Shown: positions 6,576-13,511 of the stretch, piece by piece
Position numbering within the stretch: the stretch's first letter is position 1
Layout: each line of letters begins with the position of its first letter
Assembly: GCA_937968015.1 (NCBI GenBank)
Contig: CALBSO010000073.1
Location: 1 to 18,592 of the forward strand
Reading direction: 5' to 3'
DNA from: an uncultured Thermomicrobia bacterium
Lineage (GTDB): Bacteria > Chloroflexota > Chloroflexia > Thermomicrobiales > JALYUS01
Length of the DNA: 18,592 bases
Position numbers and translations under genes: made by a program
The notes under the pieces: model-generated
Seen by the model: the letters and a program-made list of their open reading frames with translations, nothing else
Told to the model about the DNA's origin: nothing
Database searches by the model: none

Positions 6576-6890
6576 ATGCTCCTGAAGCGTGAGATACGCC
6601 CCGTGCGGGCGGCGGGATCGGTTGTCGTCGTCGGCGCGGGGATGGCGGGGTTCGCGGCGGCGCGAGCACTGCACGCAGACGGATTCAGCGTCGCTGCCCT
6701 CGCGCGGCCCGCAAGCGACCGCCTCTTTTTTGCGGGGGAAGCGACGATCAGCGACTACCCAGCCACGGTGCATGGCGCGTTCCTCTCCGGCATGCGTACC
6801 GCCGATCGGATTGCCAATCGCCGATCAGCGGCCGTGGCTTTTGCCGATCAACCGCTGAGTGCGACCGTGAAAGTCATCGTGACGCTGTAG
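6576..6890 (+). pseudogene. Internally deleted flavin amine oxidase remnant
   Basis: The frame contains only the two ends of a flavin monoamine/polyamine oxidase. The N-terminal FAD-binding Rossmann motif VVVVGAGMAGFAAARALHAD (17-36) is joined almost directly to the C-terminal FAD-binding signature RLFFAGEATISDYPATVHGA (49-68). In intact enzymes some 350-400 residues with the substrate domain separate the two; here the junction is at about 6690-6698 and stays in frame. The 104-residue product cannot be a working oxidase. The frame is also open upstream to a TTG at 6456, but that part resembles nothing. Its 3' end overlaps the convergent secreted-protein gene by 43 bases. It is most simply a decaying gene; a short expressed peptide cannot be excluded. 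Confidence 0.75.
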
Positions 6891-8254
6891 CCCGGGGTGT
6901 GGGCATTACTCAACGGCGGCGACGTGAAGGTCATTCCCGGCGTGTAATCGGACGGCGAGATTTTTTGAGTGAGTGTGACGACCAGCGGTGAAGTGGTCGA
7001 GTCTACAAACGGGATCGTCGCCTTTGCGGTGAGTGTGAGGGTTGTCTGCTTGTCCGTCAGCGAGAGCGGATCGGACGCGCTCGTGCTGGACGCCGTCGCG
7101 TTCGTCGGATCCCGTACCCAGTTCGTGGGGTGTGCGGTGCTGGTGATTGCGTTCGATGATCCGTCGTACGCCAGGGTGAGTGTCACGGTCGAGCTGTCCA
7201 ACTTTATGACCGATGGCGTCAGGTACGCGGGAGCAGCGCCAACGACTACGCGACTGAGCGTCGCACGGACCGTTTTCGATGACGTTGTCAATATAGGAGA
7301 CTTTGGTTTCGGCGTGTTTGTTGGTGTAGTGGTGGATGGCTTCGATGTCTGTGTCGGTGATTGCGAGGTTGCTGTTGCCGTAGCGCCGGGAGCGAGTACG
7401 TTGCTGCCCCCAGGGTTGGTGACGTATCGCCATCGGTAGTAATGCTGGCCGATATTGCCCATCTCGACCTGAAAGCCGGCCGGATTCGTGGGGGTATAGG
7501 AAAGGACGCGCCGCTCAAAAGGTTGCACGAGCACCCAGGTCGGATTGCCGCCGACGATAACGTTGACCCAGAATGCCTCGGTGAGCGGCAATCCCATCGT
7601 GGAGAGCCAGGGAATCGGGAGTGCGGCGAGGTAGGACGAAAAGGCGATCGGGATATTGTGGGCATATTTGCCGCCGGGATCAGACTGATATGCGCCGAAT
7701 TGCGCCCCCGGATCGGCGCCGAGGCCGGGATTGAGGCCAAATGTCCCGCCCGGTTTGTAGACGGTGCGGGACGGCTCGCCACTCTGACCCACCTTTGCCG
7801 CGAAGACGCCTCCGCCAAGCGCGGAATAGGGCGGCCAGGTATTCGTCGGGTCGCCGACGATGGGCAGCGCGGAGGGGGAGAAGGCCACGTAGGAGGTATC
7901 ACCCATTTGGCGCTGCCCGGTGATCAGTTCAACGGTCAGCAGGCCGTTCGTTACAGGCCCGCTTGCCGTCGTCTGCTCCATCCGCGCCTTGTCGAAATAT
8001 TGAACGAGTCGTGAGCCGTTCGTTGCTTCGCGATAGGGCTCCTGGCGCGCGGGCTGAACCGTCGGCCCCCAGAAGTTTGGCACGACGGGTTCGATGCTGC
8101 TCCAGAGCGTTTGGAATGCCGGCGAGCCGAACGCGGTCTCCGCCGCGCTACCGTGCATGAAGACTGGCGCGGCGAAATACGTCGAGAGCAGGAGCAGCCC
8201 CACTCCCAGCACGAGCACGCCACGGAACGGTGCGAACCGCAGATCCCCGAACAT
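6848..8254 (-). CDS. Secreted Chloroflexota-type protein with Thr/Ser/Pro linker and C-terminal beta domain
   Basis: The protein has 468 residues. An N-terminal signal peptide or anchor (about residues 11-33, hydrophobic after FRG) targets it out of the cell. Residues 70-280 form a conserved module with NGSRLVQYFDKARME (79-93), VTNGLLTVELITG (101-113), KPGGTFGLNPG, VLVQPFERRVLSYTPTNP (241-258) and GNIGQHYYRWRY (266-277). I recall this motif set from many secreted Chloroflexota proteins of unknown function. A low-complexity Thr/Ser/Pro/Lys linker (about 288-322) follows. The C-terminal part (about 325-468) is Thr/Ser-rich and beta-prone, like a surface-exposed adhesion or decoration domain. 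A promoter with a 17-base spacer lies upstream. Its 3' end overlaps the amine oxidase remnant. Function unknown; the cell-surface location is well supported. Confidence 0.85.
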   Translation of the reverse strand: MFGDLRFAPFRGVLVLGVGLLLLSTYFAAPVFMHGSAAETAFGSPAFQTLWSSIEPVVPNFWGPTVQPARQEPYREATNGSRLVQYFDKARMEQTTASGPVTNGLLTVELITGQRQMGDTSYVAFSPSALPIVGDPTNTWPPYSALGGGVFAAKVGQSGEPSRTVYKPGGTFGLNPGLGADPGAQFGAYQSDPGGKYAHNIPIAFSSYLAALPIPWLSTMGLPLTEAFWVNVIVGGNPTWVLVQPFERRVLSYTPTNPAGFQVEMGNIGQHYYRWRYVTNPGGSNVLAPGATATATSQSPTQTSKPSTTTPTNTPKPKSPILTTSSKTVRATLSRVVVGAAPAYLTPSVIKLDSSTVTLTLAYDGSSNAITSTAHPTNWVRDPTNATASSTSASDPLSLTDKQTTLTLTAKATIPFVDSTTSPLVVTLTQKISPSDYTPGMTFTSPPLSNAHTPGYSVTMTFTVALSG

Positions 8255-8312
8255 CTTCCGCCGCCCCCATTCCCCCGAAGAGACGTCGCCTGCCAGAATC
8301 GTGAACAGGCGA

Positions 8313-8341
8313 AGTCTATGGAGTGAGGCGGATCATTGCAA
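8313..8341 (-). promoter_or_regulatory. Promoter of the secreted-protein gene
   Basis: On the minus strand TTGCAA (8336-8341), a 17-base spacer and TAGACT (8313-8318) form a plausible sigma70 promoter. Transcription would start some 50 bases before the ATG at 8254. Confidence 0.55.
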
Positions 8342-8343
8342 GA

Positions 8344-8353
8344 TGTACGTACA
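8344..8353. promoter_or_regulatory. Palindrome TGTACGTACA next to the -35 box
   Basis: This perfect 10-bp palindrome ends two bases before the -35 box of the secreted-protein promoter. The same sequence stands upstream of the glycosyltransferase promoter at 9868-9877. Confidence 0.5.
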
Positions 8354-8485
8354 ACACGACATTGCGCGGATGTTGCCCTGCTGTTCTCGCTCCCTGCACC
8401 CCGAAACGTTCCTCGTATCGCGCCGCTCCCGGCGTACACGACAGAATGTTCGAGTCAGTCCCCTCTTCGCCTCAAGACGATCCGT

Positions 8486-9748
8486 CTAATCCGAGCCGCC
8501 ATCCGCGAAGATGGGCGCAACGAAGGGTGCGGTTTGTTGGAGGCCGACGAGTGGCAATTTCTCGGGAGGAAGGATACGTGCATAGGCGCGGAGCAGTTCC
8601 GTGCCGCGCCGCTCCCACGAGAAGTTTTGCAGCGCGACCGTGCGCCCGGCGAGACCAATTTGGTGCGCGGTGGCGGGGTCCGACAGGAGCGCGGCAATGC
8701 GTTTGGCGAGGCTACCCACATCCCCGCGCGTCGCGAAGGTCGCGTGGTCGCCGAGGATTTCGCGTGAGGCGGGCGTGTCAAAGGCGACGACGGGGAGGCC
8801 GGCGGCGAGATAATTGAAAATCTTCTGGTTGCCCTCGGTCTCCGAGAGTTTCGGCGCGACTGCGATATCGCCGAGCGCGAGATAGCGATGCGCGTCCAGA
8901 TATGGTATCTGGCCGGGAAGGCTGACGCGATGCGCGATCCCGAGACGCTCCGCCAGCACGCGGTATCGCTCGTTGCCGGGAAAGCCCATGATGAGGAAGA
9001 AGGCGTCCGGCGCCCGACGGAGAACATCCGCCGCTGCTTCCAGGAGCATATCGGTGCCCTGATAGGGGGCAAGCAGGCCGAGATAGACGACGACCTTGTC
9101 TGTCGGCCGGATACCGAGTTGGGCTCGCAGCAGCCCGCGTTCGTTCGCGGTAAGTGCGTCCGGCCGGAAGCGTTGCGTGTCAACGGCATCGGGGATGCAC
9201 ACGATCTTCTCATCGTGCAGGCCGCCGTCGGCGCGCAGACAGTTCGCGGCGTGATGGGTGCTCGTGATAATCATGTCCATCGCGTGGTTGATCGTCCGTT
9301 CGAGCCGTGCGAGCGGGGCGTGGAGCATGCTCGATGGGCGGAGGAAGCCGTGATCGGTCATTTCCGCCGTCAGGCTGCCCTGATAATCGAAGAGGAGGGG
9401 CGCGTGGTGCGCGGCGCGAGCAATCTGACCGATCAGCGCGCCTTCGTGGAGATGCGCGTGGATGATATCCGGCTTCAGGCGGCGCATCTCCCGCAGGACG
9501 ATCGCGAGGAGTGCGGCGTCGAGGTAGAGTTTGTGCCGTGTGGTGCCGACGACGACCCGCTTGCGCCACGGGATGTCAATACTGCGCTGAATGGTAATAC
9601 CGGGGACATCGTGGCCGTTGTGGTAGGTGCAGACCGTCACCCGATGCCCGAGGCGCTGGAGAGTGCGTATCTCCTCGAGGGGACGAACATGCGCGCCGTA
9701 GTCGGCAAAAAATGATGTCGGTGCGATCATGAGCACCGAAAGTGGCAA
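8486..9748 (-). CDS. GT4-family (GT-B) glycosyltransferase
   Basis: The protein has 420 residues from a TTG at 9748. The N-terminal acceptor domain starts SVLMIAPTSFFADYGAHVRP, with a glycine-free but typical GT4 opening, and contains IIHAHLHEGALIGQIAR (95-111). The C-terminal donor domain starts at about residue 218 with VVVYLGLLAPYQGTDMLLEA. It carries the nucleotide-sugar site SETEGNQKIFNYLAAGLPVV (302-321), a variant of the GT4 E-x7-E motif. Such enzymes add hexoses to lipids, exopolysaccharide or small molecules; the acceptor is unknown. The frame is open upstream to a TTG at 9778. GGGAG seven bases before 9748 decides the start. The gene diverges from a PIG-L deacetylase. A GT4/PIG-L pair occurs in bacillithiol- and mycothiol-like pathways, but no ligase is seen here, so that link is weak. 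Confidence 0.93.
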   Translation of the reverse strand: MPLSVLMIAPTSFFADYGAHVRPLEEIRTLQRLGHRVTVCTYHNGHDVPGITIQRSIDIPWRKRVVVGTTRHKLYLDAALLAIVLREMRRLKPDIIHAHLHEGALIGQIARAAHHAPLLFDYQGSLTAEMTDHGFLRPSSMLHAPLARLERTINHAMDMIITSTHHAANCLRADGGLHDEKIVCIPDAVDTQRFRPDALTANERGLLRAQLGIRPTDKVVVYLGLLAPYQGTDMLLEAAADVLRRAPDAFFLIMGFPGNERYRVLAERLGIAHRVSLPGQIPYLDAHRYLALGDIAVAPKLSETEGNQKIFNYLAAGLPVVAFDTPASREILGDHATFATRGDVGSLAKRIAALLSDPATAHQIGLAGRTVALQNFSWERRGTELLRAYARILPPEKLPLVGLQQTAPFVAPIFADGGSD

Positions 9749-9755
9749 TGTCCTA

Positions 9756-9760
9756 CTCCC
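9756..9760 (-). promoter_or_regulatory. Ribosome binding site that sets the glycosyltransferase start
   Basis: GGGAG on the minus strand lies seven bases before the TTG at 9748. The upstream in-frame TTG at 9778 has no comparable site. Confidence 0.6.
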
Positions 9761-9821
9761 TTTTGTGCGGACCGGCAACGCGCCCCGGCGTGCCCATCAG
9801 CAACCCTCTCCCCTTGTCACT

Positions 9822-9850
9822 AGGATAACACACGAATTGTCGGTGCTCAA
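9822..9850 (-). promoter_or_regulatory. Promoter of the glycosyltransferase gene
   Basis: On the minus strand TTGAGC (9845-9850), a 17-base spacer and TATCCT (9822-9827) form a plausible sigma70 promoter, giving a leader of about 70 bases. Confidence 0.55.
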
Positions 9851-9866
9851 GTCGCTTGTGCCGCGA

Positions 9867-9878
9867 ATGTACGTACAT
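9867..9878. promoter_or_regulatory. 12-bp palindrome ATGTACGTACAT between divergent genes
   Basis: This perfect palindrome lies 16 bases upstream of the glycosyltransferase -35 box and about 140 bases before the PIG-L gene. Its core TGTACGTACA recurs at 8344-8353. Confidence 0.5.
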
Positions 9879-9941
9879 ACTCTCGCGGGGTGCAGGCCGC
9901 TCGCAAATATCGCCTGTTTCCCGCGCCGCGTAACGTCCATG

Positions 9942-9950
9942 TGATACGAT
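9942..9950 (+). promoter_or_regulatory. Possible extended -10 promoter for the PIG-L gene
   Basis: TGATACGAT matches TGn plus TACGAT. It lies about 70 bases before the ATG at 10020. No convincing -35 box is present. Confidence 0.3.
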
Positions 9951-10019
9951 GCGTCGTCTGTGAAGGCGACGACACGCCGTGCCGGAGGCGGCTCGGCGGA
10001 GCAGGAGGCGACGAGCGGC

Positions 10020-10730
10020 ATGGCGGAATGGATCCCGGACGACGAGTACAGAACCTTTATGGTCGTCGTAGCGCACCCCGACGATCTCGAGTTCTCCAGT
10101 GCGGGGACGGTGGCGCGATGGGTGCAGCGCGGTATGGACGCCATCCTCTTGCAGGTGACGAGCGGCGACCGTGGCTCCCCCGATCCGGACATGACGCCGG
10201 AGCGCCTGACCGAGATCCGCGAGCAGGAGCAGCGCGAGGCCGCTGCCGTCCTCGGCATCAAAGAAGTCGTTTTCTTGCGCGAACCGGACGGCCAGACGGA
10301 CAATTCGTATCGTTTCCGGGGCAGGATCGTCCATGAAATCCGTCGCTTCAAGCCGGACATCGTCATCACCCATGACCCGTGGCGGCCCTACGCGCTGCAC
10401 CCGGATCATCGCAACGTCGGCATCACAACGACAGACGCCATCTATCCGACCGCGCGCGACGCGATCTACTTCCCGGAGCACTATCACGAGGAAGGCCTGG
10501 AGCCGCACAAAGTCGCGGAACTCCTCTTCTTCAACGCCGAGCATCCGGACTGCTTCGTGGATGTCTCCTCCACCTTCGAGAAGAAACTGGAAGCGCTCCG
10601 GCGCCACGACTCGCAGGTTGGCCGCTCGGAAAACCTCGAAAAGCGATTGCGCGAGCGACTGGAAGAGATCGGCAAGCAGGCTGATTTGCCAATGGCCGAA
10701 GCCTTCCGCCGCCTGACGATGCGCCGCTAG
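10020..10730 (+). CDS. PIG-L/LmbE-family deacetylase
   Basis: The protein has 236 residues. These are zinc-dependent N-deacetylases acting on N-acetylglucosamine-type substrates (GlcNAc-inositol, GlcNAc-malate or glycan precursors). The metal and catalytic motif AHPDD is at 18-22 and the second metal motif HPDH at 127-130. The strand VVFLREPDG (83-91) and the helix before it fit the fold. There is no signal peptide, so it is cytoplasmic. A GTG at 9960 is in frame, but the ATG at 10020 has GGAGG upstream and leaves a normal N-terminus (six to eight residues before the first strand). It diverges from a GT4 gene. The substrate cannot be read from the sequence. Confidence 0.93.
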   Translation: MAEWIPDDEYRTFMVVVAHPDDLEFSSAGTVARWVQRGMDAILLQVTSGDRGSPDPDMTPERLTEIREQEQREAAAVLGIKEVVFLREPDGQTDNSYRFRGRIVHEIRRFKPDIVITHDPWRPYALHPDHRNVGITTTDAIYPTARDAIYFPEHYHEEGLEPHKVAELLFFNAEHPDCFVDVSSTFEKKLEALRRHDSQVGRSENLEKRLRERLEEIGKQADLPMAEAFRRLTMRR

Positions 10731-10731
10731 A

Positions 10732-10783
10732 GAGCAATGAGCGACGAGCGACGAGCGACGAGCGACGAGCAATGAGTAATGAG
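10732..10783. repeat. Heptanucleotide tandem array (about 7 units)
   Basis: The units GAGCAAT, four times GAGCGAC, GAGCAAT and GAGTAAT follow one another without gaps, then GAG. The array starts directly after the PIG-L stop and contains the two upstream ATG/GAG-like triplets that could be mistaken for starts of the next gene. Confidence 0.9.
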
Positions 10784-10808
10784 GGGGATACCGCGACAGG
10801 GATGATAC

Positions 10809-10813
10809 AGGAG
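10809..10813 (+). promoter_or_regulatory. Ribosome binding site that sets the methyltransferase start
   Basis: AGGAG lies six bases before the ATG at 10820. The in-frame ATGs at 10772 (inside the repeat array) and 10802 have poorer sites. Confidence 0.65.
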
Positions 10814-10819
10814 CCGGAT

Positions 10820-12238
10820 ATGCCCGCCCCGCGCAGTCCGCGCCGTCGTCGCGAGCGGATGGTCCACGCCGAGGCAGACGTTGATCTCGGTGCGTTCACG
10901 TCGGCAGGTGTGACGACGGCGCGGTACGGCGAGTGGATTATTCCGGTCGAGAAAGGCATCCCCGGCGAACGCGCCCGCGTCGCGATCACGACGCTGAAAG
11001 GCCGTAAAGGCTGGACGCGCGCGACCGTCACGGAGGTCATTGCCGCGTCACCGCACCGAATCGAGCCACCGTGCCCATATTTCCGCGACCACGATTGCGG
11101 CGGCTGTGAGTGGCAGCATATGGCCGATGCATTTCAACACGACACGAAGCGGAACATCGTCGCGGCCCTCATGGACGGAGCCGGGATTGACCATCCGCCC
11201 GAGGCGATCCATGCGCTGGACGAGCCGTGGCGCTATCGCCATTCTGCCGCGATCGCGCTCGGCAAGGGCGCGGGGTTCCGCAAGCGCCGCCGCCAGTCGG
11301 TCATCCCGATCCATCATTGCCCGATTAGCCACCCGATGATTTCCGGCCTGCTGGCCACGCTTAACCATTGGTACACGGACGACATCTACCCCGATCTACG
11401 TGGCAAGGCGTGGATCGAAGTAAAAGTCGTCGGCACAGCGGACGCGCCGCTGCTGCAACTCGTGATCGGCGGCATCGGCGGGATGGATTTGCCGAACCGC
11501 CCCGAACTACATCCGCTCGCGGGCAAACTCGCCACACTCCCGGAGATCGTCAGCGTCACATATAAACATCCATCCGGCGAGACGCGGCCATATCGCGGGC
11601 CGGTGGCGAGCATCGTGGAAGTCGGTGGTGAGCCGTTCGTGCTACCCGCCGGGTCGTTCTTCCAGACCAATCTCGCTCTCGTGCCGCGCCTGATCGCGCG
11701 CATCGAGTCGTTAACAGTACTCGGGCCGGGCGACATTGCCGCCGATATCTACTGTGGGGCGGGCCTCTTCACGATGTTTCTCGCGCGGCGTGCGGGGCGG
11801 GTAATCGCCATCGAGGTAGACCCGGCGGCGATTGCGGCGGCGCGCGAGACGGCGCGGCTCTGGGAGTTGACGAACATAGAGTTCGTCGCGAAACCCGCCG
11901 AGAAGGCGATGAACCTCCTGCCCGACCTCGATCTTGCCCTCGTGGACCCACCGCGCTCCGGTCTCGATCCGCGCGTGACCACCGCGATCCTCGCCAAACG
12001 ACCCCGGCAGTTCGTCTACGTCTCTTGCAATCCGATCACACTCGCGCGCGATCTGCGCCCCTTTATTCGTGGAGGATATACGCTGCGGACGCTCGAACTT
12101 TTCGACTTCTTCCCGCAGACCTCGCACGTCGAATCCCTGGCATATCTGACAGCGGGCACCGAGGAGCCAGTGGCGCAGGCTGAGGCCTATGCTACTTCGG
12201 GTTCGATTTCGATTGTTGCTCCCGCATCTCTTGCGTGA
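10820..12238 (+). CDS. rlmD: 23S rRNA (uracil-5-)-methyltransferase, RlmD/RumA type
   Basis: The protein has 472 residues. It uses SAM to methylate C5 of a uracil in rRNA or tRNA (RlmD, RlmC and TrmA share this fold, so the exact site is uncertain). A TRAM-like RNA-binding domain (about 17-75) comes first. Four cysteines for a [4Fe-4S] cluster follow (C85, C93, C96 in CPYFRDHDCGGC, and C167 in HHCPIS). FQTN (281-284) and the SAM motif DIYCGAGLFT (309-318), DPPRSG (376-381) and the catalytic C403 in YVSCNP complete it. The family normally ends soon after HVESLAYL (436-443); here 29 extra residues come partly from a half copy of the palindromic element. The last 47 bases overlap the convergent topoisomerase gene. 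Confidence 0.93.
   Translation: MPAPRSPRRRRERMVHAEADVDLGAFTSAGVTTARYGEWIIPVEKGIPGERARVAITTLKGRKGWTRATVTEVIAASPHRIEPPCPYFRDHDCGGCEWQHMADAFQHDTKRNIVAALMDGAGIDHPPEAIHALDEPWRYRHSAAIALGKGAGFRKRRRQSVIPIHHCPISHPMISGLLATLNHWYTDDIYPDLRGKAWIEVKVVGTADAPLLQLVIGGIGGMDLPNRPELHPLAGKLATLPEIVSVTYKHPSGETRPYRGPVASIVEVGGEPFVLPAGSFFQTNLALVPRLIARIESLTVLGPGDIAADIYCGAGLFTMFLARRAGRVIAIEVDPAAIAAARETARLWELTNIEFVAKPAEKAMNLLPDLDLALVDPPRSGLDPRVTTAILAKRPRQFVYVSCNPITLARDLRPFIRGGYTLRTLELFDFFPQTSHVESLAYLTAGTEEPVAQAEAYATSGSISIVAPASLA
12175..12190 (+). repeat. Half copy of the palindromic element at the rlmD 3' end
   Basis: GCAGGCTGAGGCCTAT matches 14 of 16 bases of the right arm at 1902-1917, and the flanks are similar too (GC before; GCTACT against GCCACC after). 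The left arm is absent. It encodes the QAEAY part of the C-terminal extension. Confidence 0.65.
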
Positions 12239-13379
12239 GACGTTGCTGAAGGAAGGCGAGAACGGCGGCTTCTTCGGGTTCCAGCCCGTGCAGGCCATCG
12301 GCAACTTCCTGCCCGGTGCATTGTTTGAGTGCTTCGAGGAGTATCCCTTCGAGATAGGCGTCGAGAACGGCGGGGTGGATGTAGCACCTGCGGCAGACAC
12401 CGGGTGTATTGCCGAGCCGTTCCGCGACGCCTTCAATCGCCCGGACGATGTTTTTCTTCGCCTGTGTCTCGCTGTCGAACGCCCCGAACCCTTGGAGCGC
12501 CATCGCGGCGAGCACGGTGCCCGCCCAGGTGCGGAAGTCTTTGGCGGTGAACTGGTCGCCGGTGATCTCATGCAGATAGGCGTTGACATCGCCGGAGTCA
12601 ATCGTCTGCCGCTCGCCGTCGTCATCAATGTATTGGAAGAGTTCCGCGCCGGGCAATTCCTTGCATCGCTTGATAATGCGTGCCACCCGCCGGTCGTTGA
12701 TGCCGATGATGTGCTCAATGCCACTCTTGCCACGGAAATGGAATGCGACGGTATCGCCGGAGACCGCAACGTGCTCATTACGCAGCGTCGTCAGGCCGTA
12801 GGAGTTATTCGTCTTCGCGTACTCCTCGTTGCCGACGCGGATGAAGGTCGTCTCCAGCAGGCGCACGACTGTGGCGAACACCTTCTCGCGCGGGAGGCCG
12901 TGCCGCGCGAGGTCCGCTTTCACCCGTTCGCGGATGTGAGGGAGCGCCTCACCGAAGGCGATCATCCGCGTGTACTTCGTCTTGTCGCGCATGGCCCGCC
13001 AGCGTGGATGATAGCGGTACTGCTTGCGCCCTTTGGCATCGCGGCCGGTGGCCTGGATGTGACCGTTTGGGGTGGGGCAGATCCAGACATCCGTCCACGC
13101 AGGAGGGATGGCGAGCGAACGGATGCGCCGCAACGTTGCGGTGTCGTGAATCAGGGCGCCGTCCGGCATGCGGTAACTGAAGCCTTTACCCGACCGCTTG
13201 CGACGGATGCCTGGCCGCGCGTCGCTGACATAGCGGAGGCCCGCCGCGCGTGCGGAGACGACCGGATCGGTGAGAAGCGCGGGTGTTGGCGTGCGACGAC
13301 ACGGCTTTTGCTGGTGTGCGACGACATATATCATGCCCGCCGCAAAGCAAGAGTGATACCATGATGGGCGCGCCGCCAC
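12192..13379 (-). CDS. DNA topoisomerase IB (poxvirus type)
   Basis: The protein has 395 residues, with normal domain order. It relaxes supercoiled DNA through a 3'-phosphotyrosine intermediate without ATP or metal. The N-terminal beta domain (about 40-135) has the family stretch IPPAWTDVWICPTPNGHIQA. The catalytic domain shows R181 (FIRVGNEEY), K218 (FRGKSG), R283 (KDFRTWAGT) and the active tyrosine Y333 in CRRCYIHPAVLDAYLEG. The start is a GTG at 13379 with GGAG seven bases upstream; an ATG at 13334 has a weaker site and would also leave the enzyme complete. Its 3' end overlaps rlmD by 47 bases, tail to tail. Confidence 0.95.
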   Translation of the reverse strand: MAARPSWYHSCFAAGMIYVVAHQQKPCRRTPTPALLTDPVVSARAAGLRYVSDARPGIRRKRSGKGFSYRMPDGALIHDTATLRRIRSLAIPPAWTDVWICPTPNGHIQATGRDAKGRKQYRYHPRWRAMRDKTKYTRMIAFGEALPHIRERVKADLARHGLPREKVFATVVRLLETTFIRVGNEEYAKTNNSYGLTTLRNEHVAVSGDTVAFHFRGKSGIEHIIGINDRRVARIIKRCKELPGAELFQYIDDDGERQTIDSGDVNAYLHEITGDQFTAKDFRTWAGTVLAAMALQGFGAFDSETQAKKNIVRAIEGVAERLGNTPGVCRRCYIHPAVLDAYLEGILLEALKQCTGQEVADGLHGLEPEEAAVLAFLQQRLTQEMREQQSKSNPK

Positions 13380-13393
13380 AGAGAATCTCCGCC

Positions 13394-13422
13394 TTGTCCG
13401 CGTGTGGGAGCGGTGGTAATCT
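13394..13422 (+). promoter_or_regulatory. Possible promoter of the MFS gene
   Basis: TTGTCC (13394-13399), 17 bases, TAATCT (13417-13422). The -35 matches four of six and the -10 three of six, so this is weak. Confidence 0.3.
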
Positions 13423-13447
13423 CACGGTATTGTGACGGTTTGTGCGC

Positions 13448-13476
13448 GCCGCACGGCAGAAACCGTGCCGTGCGGC
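13448..13476 (+). repeat. Perfect 11-bp hairpin in the MFS leader
   Basis: GCCGCACGGCA (13448-13458), a 7-base loop and TGCCGTGCGGC (13466-13476) form a very stable stem. It ends 35 bases before the ATG at 13512 and would lie in the mRNA leader if transcription starts near 13430. Confidence 0.7.
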
Positions 13477-13511
13477 TGAACAAGGGGGCGGGTGTGCGGC
13501 AGGTGAGACGT

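Noticed and set aside
8486..10730. A bacillithiol- or mycothiol-type pathway from the GT4 and PIG-L genes
   Set aside because: The pair is divergent, no cysteine ligase is present, and neither protein has features specific to those enzymes.
9753..10772. A 339-codon minus-strand frame opposite the PIG-L gene
   Set aside because: Its first residues come from the heptamer array read backwards and the rest is antisense to the deacetylase motifs.
10732..10783. Possible CRISPR array
   Set aside because: The unit is 7 bp without spacers; it is a simple tandem repeat.
10772..10819. ATG at 10772 as the start of the rRNA methyltransferase
   Set aside because: It lies inside the repeat array and has no ribosome site, while AGGAG precedes the ATG at 10820.
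12189..13364. A 391-codon plus-strand open frame
   Set aside because: It is antisense to the topoisomerase IB gene, whose active-site motifs are all present on the other strand.
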